A DNA stretch of 64,000 nucleotides from Limosilactobacillus reuteri (GCF_020784725.1 NZ_JAJGTZ010000044.1:62001-126000); one strand, 5' to 3'. Shown: positions 9,494 through 18,840, counted from the stretch's first letter. Made by a program: numbers and translations. Notes: generated from the sequence alone by a model not told the origin.

Positions 9494-10915
9494 ATGAAGA
9501 AAACCAAGATTGTAAGTACACTTGGTCCTGCAAGTACTGATGTTGATACGATCGTTAAGTTGATCAATGCGGGAGCTAACATTTTCCGTTTCAACTTCTC
9601 ACACGGTGACCACCCAGAACACTTGGGTCGGATCGAAAACGTACACAAGGCTGAAGAAATTACTGGCAAGCACGTTGGTCTTATGCTTGATACTAAGGGT
9701 GCCGAAATTCGGACTACTGTTCAAAAAGAAGGTAAGATCAACTTTGAAATTGGCGACAAGGTTCGCATTTCAATGGATCCTTCAATTGAAGGTACTCATG
9801 ACAAGATTGCTGTTACCTACCCAGGCTTATACGATGATACTCATGTTGGTGGCCATGTTCTTTTTGATGATGGTTTAATTGACATGGTTATTGATGAAAA
9901 AGACGATGCAAACAAGGAACTTGTATGTCACGTCTTAAACCATGGTGTTCTTGGTTCTCGGAAGGGTGTTAACGCCCCTGGTGTATCAATCAACTTACCA
10001 GGTATTACTGAAAAGGACAGCAGCGATATTCGTTTTGGTTTGGAAAACAAGATTAACTACATTGCTGCATCCTTCGTTCGTAAGGCTCAAGATGTTCTTG
10101 ACATTCGCGAATTACTTAAGGAAAAGAACATGGAAGATGTTCAAATTTTCCCTAAGATTGAATCTCAAGAAGGTATCGACAACTTTGAAGAAATCATTGC
10201 TGTTTCTGATGGTTTAATGGTACCTCGTGGTGACATGGGTGTTGAAATTCCTGCCCAAAATGTGCCAATTGTTCAAAAGCACATGATCAAGCGTTGTAAC
10301 GAATTAGGTAAGCCAGTTATTACTGCTACCCAAATGCTTGACTCAATGCAAGAAAACCCACGTCCAACCCGTGCCGAAGTATCAGACGTTGCTAACGCCG
10401 TATTTGACGGTACTGATGCTACTATGCTTTCTGGTGAAAGTGCTAACGGTGACTACCCAGTTGAATCTGTTGCAATGATGAACGACATTGATATCAAGGC
10501 TGAAAACCACCTTTGGGAATTCGGTACTGAAAAGTTCGATTGGGACAAGTCTGACGTAACTGAAACTATCGGTTCTGCTGTTGCTAACGCAGCTAAAGAC
10601 TTAGACATTCACACAATTGTTGCTTACACTGCTTCAGGCTACACTGCTAAGATGATTTCTAAGTACCGTCCAAATGCTGATATCGTTGCGTTAACTCCAA
10701 ATGAACGTGTAGAACGTGGACTTATGATCAACTGGGGTGTTCAACCATACGTTGTTGATGAAATGAAGAACACTGATACAATGTTCGACTTAGCTGCTAA
10801 GAAGGCTGTTGAACTTGGCTTTGCTAAGAAGGGCGACAAGATCATCATCGTTGCTGGTGTTCCTTTAGGTGTACCAGGTGCAACTAACATGATGCGTGTT
10901 AAGACTATCGACTAA
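9494..10915 (+). CDS. pyk: Pyruvate kinase
   Basis: A 473-residue pyruvate kinase, which converts phosphoenolpyruvate and ADP to pyruvate and ATP. Features are RFNFSHGDHPEH near the N terminus, the active-site FPKIESQEGIDNF, the RGDMGVEIP loop and ITATQMLDSMQ. The protein ends after the C-terminal regulatory domain; the extra PEP-utiliser-like domain of some lactobacilli and bacilli (about 585 residues) is absent. Codon use is strongly biased to a few preferred codons, unlike dnaE, which suggests high expression. The usual upstream partner pfkA is missing. Confidence 0.97.
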   Translation: MKKTKIVSTLGPASTDVDTIVKLINAGANIFRFNFSHGDHPEHLGRIENVHKAEEITGKHVGLMLDTKGAEIRTTVQKEGKINFEIGDKVRISMDPSIEGTHDKIAVTYPGLYDDTHVGGHVLFDDGLIDMVIDEKDDANKELVCHVLNHGVLGSRKGVNAPGVSINLPGITEKDSSDIRFGLENKINYIAASFVRKAQDVLDIRELLKEKNMEDVQIFPKIESQEGIDNFEEIIAVSDGLMVPRGDMGVEIPAQNVPIVQKHMIKRCNELGKPVITATQMLDSMQENPRPTRAEVSDVANAVFDGTDATMLSGESANGDYPVESVAMMNDIDIKAENHLWEFGTEKFDWDKSDVTETIGSAVANAAKDLDIHTIVAYTASGYTAKMISKYRPNADIVALTPNERVERGLMINWGVQPYVVDEMKNTDTMFDLAAKKAVELGFAKKGDKIIIVAGVPLGVPGATNMMRVKTID

Positions 10916-10937
10916 TATATTTATAATATTGTCTGCG

Positions 10938-10969
10938 AAAAGATCGGTATTAGTAACCGATCTTTTTTT
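10938..10969 (+). terminator. Terminator after pyk
   Basis: A perfect 10-bp stem, AAAGATCGGT and ACCGATCTTT, with a 7-base loop and a T7 tail. Confidence 0.95.
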
Positions 10970-11055
10970 GTACAATGATAATCATTGATCTTACTAGCAA
11001 AATAAGCCTTTACCGTGTAAAATCGATATAGAATAAAAAAGGATAAGTGATAAAA

Positions 11056-11937
11056 ATGAATTCAGCATTAGGAAAAGTTGTTACAGCGGTAATGATTGAT
11101 GAAAATGATACCGATTATTTTGTTCAACCAGATCGTAATGGGCAAACGTATCGATTACCGAAAAGCGAAAGTCCTCAAGAATTACATATTGGTGGACAGG
11201 TACGCGGCTTTGTTTATGAAAATGAGAACCACCAACTACAGATGACCTGTAAGCACATTCCAACGATCCAGGTTGACCATTACGATTATGGTACAGTAGT
11301 TAATGTTCGTCGTGATTTAGGAGTTTTTGTTGATATCGGTCTTCCAAATAAGGATATTGTCGTCTCTTTAGATGATTTACCAAGCTTGAAACACTTATGG
11401 CCACAACCAGGTGACCGTTTATTAATGTCCCTTCAAGTTGATGATAAGGACCGTCTATGGGGTAAATTAGCAGATGACCAAATCTATCAAACTATTTCAG
11501 CAGCTCCAGATAAACGCTTGCTCAACCATGATACTTATGCCACAGTTTACCGCCTTAAGATGAGTGGAACCTTTGTGATTACTGATGATTATCGTTTAGG
11601 ATTCATCCATCCAAGTGAACGAGACCAGGAACCACGATTAGGTCAACGGGTTAAAGCGCGGGTTATTGGAATCTCATCACATGGTAGTCTTAATCTCTCC
11701 CTTAAGCCTCGTGCCTATCAAGCCATTGGTGAAGATGCACAAATGATTTTGACAATGTTGGAACATGATATAAATCATCGCTTGCCATATACTGATAAGA
11801 CAGATCCATCGATTATTCGCGATGTCTTTGGAATAAGCAAGGGACAGTTTAAACGTGCTATTGGGCATTTGCTTAAAGAAAAATTAGTAAAACAAGAAAA
11901 TGGTCAATTAGTCCTAGTAAAAGAGAATCAAGATTAA
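11056..11937 (+). CDS. cvfB: CvfB-family S1-like RNA-binding protein
   Basis: A 293-residue protein of tandem S1-type OB folds followed by a small winged-helix end. A clear S1 motif is GTVVNVRRDLGVFVDIGL (about residues 80-97), and another is RVKARVIGISSHGSLNLSL (about 201-219). The last 60 residues (IIRDVFGISKGQFKRAIGHL) fit the CvfB winged helix. CvfB binds RNA and influences virulence-factor expression in staphylococci; its role here is unknown. I use the ATG at 11056; a GTG at 11047, 4 bases after AAAAGGA, is a possible earlier start. The stop overlaps the next ATG by one base. Confidence 0.85.
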   Translation: MNSALGKVVTAVMIDENDTDYFVQPDRNGQTYRLPKSESPQELHIGGQVRGFVYENENHQLQMTCKHIPTIQVDHYDYGTVVNVRRDLGVFVDIGLPNKDIVVSLDDLPSLKHLWPQPGDRLLMSLQVDDKDRLWGKLADDQIYQTISAAPDKRLLNHDTYATVYRLKMSGTFVITDDYRLGFIHPSERDQEPRLGQRVKARVIGISSHGSLNLSLKPRAYQAIGEDAQMILTMLEHDINHRLPYTDKTDPSIIRDVFGISKGQFKRAIGHLLKEKLVKQENGQLVLVKENQD

Positions 11938-12830
11938 TGAATAGTGAAGTGGCTGCGTTTCTAGCTTTTTTAAAAGATGAACGACAATTAAGCGATAATA
12001 CCTTGATGAGTTATCAACGGGACTTAGAACAAACTGTAACTTATTTAGAAGATCGAGGGATAGCTGATTGGCAACAGGTGGACCACTATTTGCTAATTGA
12101 CCTCCTTAATAGTCTTCGTCAGCAGGGGAAAGCTAATTCGACAATTAACCGTGTGATTTCAAGTTTGCGGCAATTTTATAAATACATGATCCGTCACCAT
12201 AACCTAACCATTAATCCAATGGAAATGATTGATCATCAGTATACCTTTAACCAACCACCTGCACCGGTAATTTTAACTGAAAAAGAAATTGAACAACTGC
12301 TGGCAGTCCCTGATATTTCAACCCCAATTGGCCTTCGTGATCGAGCATTATTAGAGATTATGGATGCAACGGGAATGAGAGTTAGTGAAGTAATTGCTTT
12401 GGATCTGACAGCACTTCATCTCGACGTTAAGCTTCTACAACTAACGGGAAAGAATGAACGCGAGCGGATGATTCCCTTAAGTCAACCAGCAGTCAAGTGG
12501 CTTACCGGTTACCTAGACCGTGGTCGGCCACGTTTGCTCAGAGATAATCACGAAACGCGGGTGTTCTTAAATGCTCATGGTTATCCTTTAACGCGCCAAG
12601 GAATTTGGAAAAAAATGAAGGAATGGGTCAGCGAGGCTAAAATTAAAAAAGAAGTTACTCCGCAAACCATGCGTTATTCTTTTGCGGTTCATTTAATAGA
12701 AAATGGTGCCGATGTTCAACTAATTCAAGAAATTCTTGGTTATAACGCGATGAAAGCTCTCCAACCATATTTACAGGTATCGCCGCAACAGTTATCTGCT
12801 AACTATATGAAATATCATCCTCGCGCATAG
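11937..12830 (+). CDS. xerD: XerD-family tyrosine recombinase with altered active site
   Basis: A 297-residue protein with the N-terminal SAM-like core-binding domain (1-100) and the C-terminal catalytic domain. Length and location, just before ribT-scpA-scpB, match XerD, which resolves chromosome dimers at dif with XerC. Aligned by eye to the family, Arg148, Lys172, Arg246 and the nucleophile Tyr278 are kept, but the HxxR histidine is Gln243 and the H/W position is Tyr269 (LGYN instead of LGH). This recalls the XerD-like protein found beside scpA in streptococci, which lacks catalytic residues. It may be weakly active or structural. Confidence 0.85.
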   Translation: MNSEVAAFLAFLKDERQLSDNTLMSYQRDLEQTVTYLEDRGIADWQQVDHYLLIDLLNSLRQQGKANSTINRVISSLRQFYKYMIRHHNLTINPMEMIDHQYTFNQPPAPVILTEKEIEQLLAVPDISTPIGLRDRALLEIMDATGMRVSEVIALDLTALHLDVKLLQLTGKNERERMIPLSQPAVKWLTGYLDRGRPRLLRDNHETRVFLNAHGYPLTRQGIWKKMKEWVSEAKIKKEVTPQTMRYSFAVHLIENGADVQLIQEILGYNAMKALQPYLQVSPQQLSANYMKYHPRA

Positions 12831-12843
12831 AAAGGAAAATACG

Positions 12844-13200
12844 ATGTTAGTTCGTTATCGAAAAGATTACCAAAAAATTGCCCTTGGTTTATTGTCTTTA
12901 GTAAAAGATCTTCGAAAAGATAATCGCTTTATGGAGGAAATGAACTGGGCGCTTGCTAATGACTGGCCAATCTTTTTGTGGAAAGATATGGATGATAGCC
13001 ACTTTATTGGAATTGTGATTATAGAAATAGGGGATTGTTACGTGCTGGTTCGCCGCTTATCATTTACGCCAAGCGAACGAACGGGGCATAATATTTTTTC
13101 TTTGTTAGACGGCGTCCACGATCAATATCCTCGTAAACGCCTCATGGGAACCTTAGCAACCCAACCAATAATTAGCATGTGGGAGAGAAATAATGAATAA
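12844..13200 (+). CDS. ribT: RibT-like GNAT-family protein
   Basis: A 118-residue protein starting MLVRYRKDYQKIALGLLS, which resembles Bacillus RibT, a GNAT-fold protein of the riboflavin operon. FLWKDMDDSHFIGIVIIE and the following RRLSFTPSER match the central acetyltransferase strands. No acetyl acceptor is established. The glycine-rich acetyl-CoA loop is degenerate (ERTGHNIFSLL). In lactobacilli the gene commonly sits between xerD and scpA rather than with rib genes, as here. It overlaps scpA by 8 bases. Confidence 0.8.
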   Translation: MLVRYRKDYQKIALGLLSLVKDLRKDNRFMEEMNWALANDWPIFLWKDMDDSHFIGIVIIEIGDCYVLVRRLSFTPSERTGHNIFSLLDGVHDQYPRKRLMGTLATQPIISMWERNNE

Positions 13201-13984
13201 GCAAGTGCAACCACAAAATCCATTTCAACCCGTCATAAAGGTTCATGACTTTGAAGGACCACTAGATTTATTGCTTCATTTAATAAAACAATCTGAAATG
13301 GATATTTATGATATTCAGATTTCACAAATTACAAGTCAATATCTTGATTACCTTCATCAGATGCAAAGTCACCAATTAGAAGTTGCAGGTGAATATTTTG
13401 TAATGGCTGCAACTCTGATGGACATTAAAAGTCAGATGCTGTTACCTTCGCCGCCAGTATTGGATGATGAGCTAGAAGTAGAGGAGCTTGATCCTCGCCA
13501 AGAATTAGTGGAACAGCTTTTGGAATATCAGCGTTATAAAAAAGCGGCAGATCGGTTAAAAGATAAAGAAAATCTGCGTCAACAGGAGTATACTCGGCCA
13601 GCAATGCAGGTTCCTCGTGAAATGGTAAAATCTCATGTGGAGCCGGGCATCAAGTTAACGGATTTGCAACAAGCTTTTGCAGCAGTTCTTCGCCGTCAAC
13701 AATTAGCTACTCCATTAGTTGAAACCGTTGCAGCTGAAAAAGTAAGCATTGGTCAACAAATGAACCACGTGATTGAAATTATTCATGATGGTCCGGTTAG
13801 GTTTGAGGACTTGTTTGAAGATTTACATACTCGTGATGGCTTAGTTACAACTTTTTTAGCAATTCTTGAACTGGCAAAGCATCAAGCAATTATTATTAAC
13901 CAAGGTGGCTTGTTTGAACCAATAATTTTAGCGGAGGGACCTAAGAGTGACGAATACCAAACTAACCAACCAAGCGCAGATTGA
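13193..13984 (+). CDS. scpA: Segregation and condensation protein A
   Basis: A 263-residue kleisin subunit that bridges the SMC heads with ScpB in chromosome condensation. The N-terminal VHDFEGPLDLLLHLIKQSEMDIYDI is the SMC-neck-binding helix-turn-helix typical of ScpA. A long acidic and Gln-rich helical middle follows, and a winged-helix end (FEDLFEDLHTRDGLVTTFLAILEL) completes it. It overlaps ribT upstream and scpB downstream by 38 bases, so expression is coupled. Confidence 0.96.
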   Translation: MNKQVQPQNPFQPVIKVHDFEGPLDLLLHLIKQSEMDIYDIQISQITSQYLDYLHQMQSHQLEVAGEYFVMAATLMDIKSQMLLPSPPVLDDELEVEELDPRQELVEQLLEYQRYKKAADRLKDKENLRQQEYTRPAMQVPREMVKSHVEPGIKLTDLQQAFAAVLRRQQLATPLVETVAAEKVSIGQQMNHVIEIIHDGPVRFEDLFEDLHTRDGLVTTFLAILELAKHQAIIINQGGLFEPIILAEGPKSDEYQTNQPSAD

Positions 13985-14552
13985 GGGATTACTTTTTATT
14001 AGTGGGGATGAAGGGATTACCCTAGGCGATTTAGCAAAAATTTCTGGTTTTATGAAACCGGCTGTTCTAGCAATATTACAAGAGCTAAAAAAGAAGTATG
14101 AAGATGATCCCACGTCTGCTTTTATCTTGCTTGAAAGTGATCAGACCTATCGTTTAGCAACCAAGCCCCAATTAGCAGAGGTCATTAAACATTACTTTGA
14201 AGTTCCATTAACGGTGCCATTAACTAAAGCATTACTAGAAGTATTGGCCATTGTTGCTTATCGGCAACCAATTACGCGGCTAGAAATTGACGATATTCGG
14301 GGAGTGCAAAGTTCAGGATCATTACAAAAATTAATGGTTCGTGGTTTAGTTGACACTCATGGACGCTTGGATGCACCTGGCCGGCCATTTTTATATTCAA
14401 CAACTCCGGCTTTCTTAAACTATTTCGGGTTAAGCGATTTGGATGAACTTCCACCGCTACCTGATCAAGATGAATTAGAAATGAATAATATTAATGGTGA
14501 TATTTTCCTCGAAGCGTTACAAGCGCGAGAAGAACGAAAGGACGATAATTAA
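13947..14552 (+). CDS. scpB: Segregation and condensation protein B
   Basis: A 201-residue partner of ScpA made of two winged-helix domains. Landmarks are QAQIEGLLFISGDEGITLGDLA near the N terminus and the conserved LLEVLAIVAYRQPITRLEIDDIRGV in the second domain. The GTG start at 13947 follows GCGGAGGGA inside scpA. The stop overlaps the ATG of the next gene. Confidence 0.96.
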   Translation: MTNTKLTNQAQIEGLLFISGDEGITLGDLAKISGFMKPAVLAILQELKKKYEDDPTSAFILLESDQTYRLATKPQLAEVIKHYFEVPLTVPLTKALLEVLAIVAYRQPITRLEIDDIRGVQSSGSLQKLMVRGLVDTHGRLDAPGRPFLYSTTPAFLNYFGLSDLDELPPLPDQDELEMNNINGDIFLEALQAREERKDDN

Positions 14553-15265
14553 TGGAACGATTACAAAAGGCAATGGCGGAAGCAGGAGTGGCTTCTCGTC
14601 GGGCATCAGAAAAACTTATCCTTCAAGGGAAAGTTGCAGTTAATGGCAAGATTGTGACTGAACTTGGGACTAAAGTTGGCGTTCACGATGAGATTGTAGT
14701 AAATGGGGTTCCAATCCATCATGAACAACACGTTTACTACTTGCTAAATAAACCGCGGGGAGTTATCTCAAGTGCTCATGATGATAAAGGTCGTCGAACA
14801 GTGGTTGATATTATCCATGATGCTGAGATTGATGAACGTATTTATCCAGTTGGCCGCTTAGACTATGACACAACCGGAATTCTTCTCCTAACAAATGATG
14901 GTGCTTTAGCAAATAAACTGATGCACCCTAAATATGAAGTAGAAAAAACCTATATTGCTAAGGTTGAAGGAATCGTCAAAAATGATGAACTAAAACAATT
15001 GCGTTTAGGGGTAGTTATCGATGGTCGAAAGACAAAACCGGCTAAATCAAAACTCTTGAATGTTGACCGTGCCAAGAAGACAAGTCTTGTTCAATTAACA
15101 ATCCATGAAGGACGAAACCATCAAGTTAAGAATATGTTTAAAGCAGTGGGGCATCCAGTGACTAAACTTCATCGTGAAACATATGGACCATTAAATTTGT
15201 ATGGTCTTCAGCCGGGTGAGTTTCGTGCATTAAAGCCTGAAGAAGTACAGTTGTTGAAAAAGTAA
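14552..15265 (+). CDS. rluB: Pseudouridine synthase, RluB family
   Basis: A 237-residue enzyme with an N-terminal S4 RNA-binding domain (MERLQKAMAEAGVASRRASE) and an RsuA/RluB catalytic domain. The motif YPVGRLDYDTTGILLLTNDG holds the catalytic Asp104. By position after scpB it corresponds to RluB, which modifies 23S rRNA helix 89-93 uridines. KLHRETYGPLNL near the end is also typical. Confidence 0.95.
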   Translation: MERLQKAMAEAGVASRRASEKLILQGKVAVNGKIVTELGTKVGVHDEIVVNGVPIHHEQHVYYLLNKPRGVISSAHDDKGRRTVVDIIHDAEIDERIYPVGRLDYDTTGILLLTNDGALANKLMHPKYEVEKTYIAKVEGIVKNDELKQLRLGVVIDGRKTKPAKSKLLNVDRAKKTSLVQLTIHEGRNHQVKNMFKAVGHPVTKLHRETYGPLNLYGLQPGEFRALKPEEVQLLKK

Positions 15266-15335
15266 AATAATCTCATGGAGTAACTATGGGACGAACTTCT
15301 CAGAAATTTATGGAAAAAGAGCCAGACTATAAACG

Positions 15336-15364
15336 TTGACATGACAGTAAAAGCCTATTAGAAT
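15336..15364 (+). promoter_or_regulatory. Promoter of the ribU leader
   Basis: TTGACA (15336-15341), a 17-base spacer and TAGAAT (15359-15364): a near-consensus SigA promoter. Transcription should start near 15371, just before the riboswitch. Confidence 0.85.
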
Positions 15365-15390
15365 AGGACTTGTAAAATTATAAAACGTTT

Positions 15391-15502
15391 GTCTTCAAGG
15401 CGCGGTGAAATTCCCGACCGGCGGTGACAGCCCGCAACCCATTGCTAATGGTTGATCTGGTGTAATTCCAGAGCCGACAGTATAGTCTGGTATAAAGAAG
15501 AT
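15391..15502 (+). ncRNA. FMN riboswitch (RFN element)
   Basis: The leader carries the conserved RFN pieces in order: GGTGAAATTCCCGACCGGCGGTGAC, then AGCCCGCAACCC, and GTAATTCCAGAGCCGACAGTATAGTCTGG (each part cited is split by variable loops), closed by GTCTTC at 15391 and GAAGAT at 15497-15502. FMN binding would favour the terminator that follows and reduce riboflavin transporter expression. The element begins about 20 bases after the predicted transcription start. Confidence 0.95.
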
Positions 15503-15535
15503 TTCTGTATTAAATAATCTTTAAATAGTTTATTT

Positions 15536-15576
15536 GCGTTGCTGACAAACAAATAGTAAGTCAGCAACGCTTTTTT
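15536..15576 (+). terminator. Riboswitch expression-platform terminator
   Basis: A perfect 11-bp stem, GCGTTGCTGAC with GTCAGCAACGC, is followed by T6. It lies between the aptamer and the ribU ribosome site, so control is by attenuation. Confidence 0.9.
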
Positions 15577-15623
15577 AATACAGGATGCCAAGTGGAGGCA
15601 ATCTCAAATGGAGGTTGTTATTA

Positions 15624-16202
15624 ATGACAGTAACGCATCAACGTATTCAACGATTGGTAGGCATGGCATGTTTGGGTGCCTTAGCATTTATTTTAATGTT
15701 TTTCGAGTTTCCTGTTTTGCCGATGGCTCCATATCTTAAACTCGACTTTTCTGATGTCCCTGTTTTACTAGGGGGATATATCTATGGACCAGTTGGGGGA
15801 ATAATTATTGCAGCAATTAAATGTTTAATTCACGGAATGATTCACGGCTTTTCGCCAGCCGAATTAATTGGGGTTACCAGTGACTTTATTTCATCCCTCG
15901 CTCTCCTGCTTCCATTTTGCTGGGTATGGCATCACCATAACTGGAGTAAGAAAAGACAAGCGATTACTGGAATTATTTTGGGAACGGTAACTTTGACTGT
16001 CTTAATGTCCTTATTGAATTTGTGGATCCTTACTCCTTTATATATGGCAGTTTGGAACTGGAAGTCGACATTACCAGTATCCCAGCTAGTGGCGATTGGT
16101 GTGTTGCCTTTTAACCTTATTAAGGGTTTGCTTGTTACAATTGTATATGTAATTATCGCCGGTCGGTTGCGTCCATGGCTAGACCAGCATAGAATGATTT
16201 AA
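15624..16202 (+). CDS. ribU: ECF transporter S component, riboflavin (RibU)
   Basis: A 192-residue protein of about six hydrophobic helices, the substrate-capture subunit that uses the shared EcfAAT module for riboflavin uptake. LKLDFSDVPVLLGGYIYGPVGG and the following helix with the IAAIKCLIHGMIHG sequence are typical of RibU. The ATG at 15624 is chosen because GGAGG at 15610-15614 lies 9 bases upstream; an earlier in-frame ATG at 15585 has none. The FMN riboswitch supports the specificity. No riboflavin synthesis genes are in the window. Confidence 0.95.
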   Translation: MTVTHQRIQRLVGMACLGALAFILMFFEFPVLPMAPYLKLDFSDVPVLLGGYIYGPVGGIIIAAIKCLIHGMIHGFSPAELIGVTSDFISSLALLLPFCWVWHHHNWSKKRQAITGIILGTVTLTVLMSLLNLWILTPLYMAVWNWKSTLPVSQLVAIGVLPFNLIKGLLVTIVYVIIAGRLRPWLDQHRMI

Positions 16203-16301
16203 AAAGATAAATTAAGAGGCTGAGATTTTTCTTGGCCTTTTATTTTTATGGTAGAATTTTTAAATAAATTACGTATATAAATATATAGGGAGGTGAGATA
16301 G

Positions 16302-17327
16302 ATGAATAAATTATTGCGTTTTTTTAGCTATCATCAGCCACGGAGAATTCGTGTAATTGAAAACACTCTGCGAAGTCGGCGAACAGTCGCAACTCTCTTT
16401 TGGGCTCGACAGTATGGAATCTTAGAGTGGTTAGGAGCAGATCGAACACTGAATCGGCAAGAATATGACCAGCTTATTAATCAACTTGTGGCTGAGAAAT
16501 TATTAGTGATTGATGATCAATCCCAAGCAATTCTTACCGAAGAGGGTGCGAAAGTTTTAAAAAACGAAGAAGAAGGTTTCTACATCCCATCTTTTTACGA
16601 CTGGTATTGGTTATCTAATACTCAACGAATAATCCAACGACTTTTTTTGGCTATTCAAGTCGTATCAGAGTTCTCACATCATCAAAGAAAATATGTCCCA
16701 TTGGCAATTTCATATGGTGAAATGATTGCTGTGAAGCAGTGGTTTCGACAAAATTATCATCACAATCTGGTTAAAAATCTCTATACTGATCTTCATCGGT
16801 TTGGCAGCGCTTTGGAAAGTGAAGATCCACGAATGACAACGGACCTTTTTAATGTCCTGATTGGTTATCAGCGATCAGGATGGACAATTAATCAAGCAGC
16901 TCAAGAATTAAAAATAAAAATCGATGATATCCAGTACTTACGTCATGACGAGATGTTGGCAGTTAGCGCTTACGCTCGTAATTTTCCTGGTCCTCTACAA
17001 CAATTGCTTCTTCCACTGATTAATGAGAGTCCACTAAACCGGAGTGCCCAAGTAACGTTTGACTTGTATATCCAAGGGAAGTCAATTGAACTAATTGCTC
17101 AAGAACGACACTTGAAAGAAAATACAATTAGGGAGCATCTCTTAGAAGCAGCAATTCTTATTCCGGCCAAGCTAGATTGGGATATCCTTTTGCCAGAGAG
17201 TAAGCGTAACGAACTTAGTCGATTTTATAAAGGAGAACCAACAACATGGAAATTTGCTGAGCAAATTTCCAGTTTTTATGAATATCGCCTATATCAAATA
17301 TTTCAAGGAATAACAAATGAAAAATAA
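16302..17327 (+). CDS. YpbB-like helicase-associated HTH protein
   Basis: A 341-residue protein of unknown function that always precedes a short RecQ-type helicase, as ypbB precedes recS in Bacillus. The C-terminal part (about 250-290), AQVTFDLYIQGKSIELIAQERHLKENTIREHLLEAA, fits a helicase-associated helix-turn-helix. The start has AGGGAGGTGAG upstream. It overlaps the helicase gene by 11 bases, so the pair is co-translated; a role in regulating or targeting the helicase is inference. Confidence 0.82.
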   Translation: MNKLLRFFSYHQPRRIRVIENTLRSRRTVATLFWARQYGILEWLGADRTLNRQEYDQLINQLVAEKLLVIDDQSQAILTEEGAKVLKNEEEGFYIPSFYDWYWLSNTQRIIQRLFLAIQVVSEFSHHQRKYVPLAISYGEMIAVKQWFRQNYHHNLVKNLYTDLHRFGSALESEDPRMTTDLFNVLIGYQRSGWTINQAAQELKIKIDDIQYLRHDEMLAVSAYARNFPGPLQQLLLPLINESPLNRSAQVTFDLYIQGKSIELIAQERHLKENTIREHLLEAAILIPAKLDWDILLPESKRNELSRFYKGEPTTWKFAEQISSFYEYRLYQIFQGITNEK

Positions 17328-18756
17328 GCAAGAAATTCTAGATGTTTTACAAAATCATTTTGGCTTTAATAATTTTCGCCCAGGCCAAGAAGAGACAATT
17401 AACGCCTTGCTGGAAGGAAAAGATACTTTATCGATTCTTCCCACTGGCGCCGGAAAATCCCTTTTATATCAATTACCAGCTTATTTATTGCCAGGAACGA
17501 TCCTCATTGTTTCACCGTTGATTTCATTAATGCAGGATCAAGTTGACCGTCTTCATTGTCAGGGAGAAAAACGAGTCATTATGTTAAGCAGCCAGCTTGT
17601 CGGAAAAGAGCGAGCAAGTGTTCTCCGCAATTTGAAATCATTTAAGTTTATATTTACTTCCCCAGAAATGCTCGATAATCAGAATGTTTTGATAGCGCTT
17701 AAGAAAAATAAGATTGCGTTAATGGTTATTGACGAGGCTCACTGTATCTCACAGTGGGGCCCTGATTTTCGTCCTGAATATTTATTACTAAAGGAAGTGC
17801 GGCAACAATTAGGAGCGCCGCCAACATTACTGTTGACGGCAACTGCTACTCCCCGTATTCGACAGGACATTTTGAAAAAAATGGGGATGACGACTGCTTA
17901 TCAGGTAATTAAATCCGTTGACCGTCCTAATATTTTTTTAGCTGTTCAACCCATAGCTACTCAGAAGGAAAAAGACGGTGAACTTCTGAAATTAGTTCAA
18001 AAATTTACAGGTCCTGGGATTATTTACTTTGCAAGTCGCAAGCTGGCTTCTCAGATGGCAGAATGGCTTAAAAACCAAACTGATTTAAATGTGGCAGCTT
18101 ATCATGCTGGTGTTGCTCCGATTGAACGATTTCGAATCCAAAATCAATTTATGAATAATGAATTACAGGTGATTTGTGCAACAAGTGCCTTTGGGATGGG
18201 AATTGATAAAAATGATATTCGTTACGTTATTCATTATCATTTGCCAAGTAATTTAGAAAATTATTTGCAGGAAATTGGTCGAGCTGGGCGTGATGGCAAG
18301 CAGAGTTTGGCAGTTCTTCTCTATGCAAATGGCGACGAAATGATTCAACGACAATTAACAAGCGTTGATATCCCACCAGTTACAGTCTTAGAGCAGATTC
18401 AGAATGGCAAGTTATCAGCAAGTGTTTTAGGGGAGCAAGCGTCTTTATTTGAGTTTTATCTTGAACATTCTTTTACCCCTCAGCAAATAATTACGATGTT
18501 TGAGCGGCGCAAAATTCAAACAAAAAAAGAATTGCAAGAAATGGTGGCTTATATCAAAGAGGATGGTTGTAAACGAGAATACCTTTTAACATACTTTGGT
18601 GAGCAATTTGATGGTTCAAATGAGTTCTGTTGTGATTATGAGCTTTCAGATTGGTCCACTAAACTTATTTTGCCAGCCAGCCAGGCAGTTTCTGAAAACA
18701 ACAAAATAGGATGGGAAGATCGTTTAAAGGACTTATTAAATATTACCGAAAATTAA
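17317..18756 (+). CDS. Short RecQ-family ATP-dependent DNA helicase (RecS-like)
   Basis: A 479-residue superfamily 2 helicase that unwinds DNA 3'-5' in repair. It has Walker A LPTGAGKSLLYQLP (43-48 core), DEAH (139-142) with the aromatic-rich CISQWG after it, TATATPRIRQDI (motif III), and QEIGRAGRDGKQS (motif VI). The winged-helix RQC and HRDC domains of full RecQ are absent. The zinc region is reduced: one Cys in GCKREYLLTYFGE and a CC pair in NEFCCDYEL rather than the usual CxxC pattern. Pairing with the ypbB-like gene supports the RecS subgroup. Confidence 0.92.
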   Translation: MKNKQEILDVLQNHFGFNNFRPGQEETINALLEGKDTLSILPTGAGKSLLYQLPAYLLPGTILIVSPLISLMQDQVDRLHCQGEKRVIMLSSQLVGKERASVLRNLKSFKFIFTSPEMLDNQNVLIALKKNKIALMVIDEAHCISQWGPDFRPEYLLLKEVRQQLGAPPTLLLTATATPRIRQDILKKMGMTTAYQVIKSVDRPNIFLAVQPIATQKEKDGELLKLVQKFTGPGIIYFASRKLASQMAEWLKNQTDLNVAAYHAGVAPIERFRIQNQFMNNELQVICATSAFGMGIDKNDIRYVIHYHLPSNLENYLQEIGRAGRDGKQSLAVLLYANGDEMIQRQLTSVDIPPVTVLEQIQNGKLSASVLGEQASLFEFYLEHSFTPQQIITMFERRKIQTKKELQEMVAYIKEDGCKREYLLTYFGEQFDGSNEFCCDYELSDWSTKLILPASQAVSENNKIGWEDRLKDLLNITEN

Positions 18757-18840
18757 AGTTTAGTGTTGTTGCTAGACAATCATCAAAAGTTTGCGATACA
18801 ATCAGAATGTTAATTCTCAAAATAAGGAGGCATGATTACT

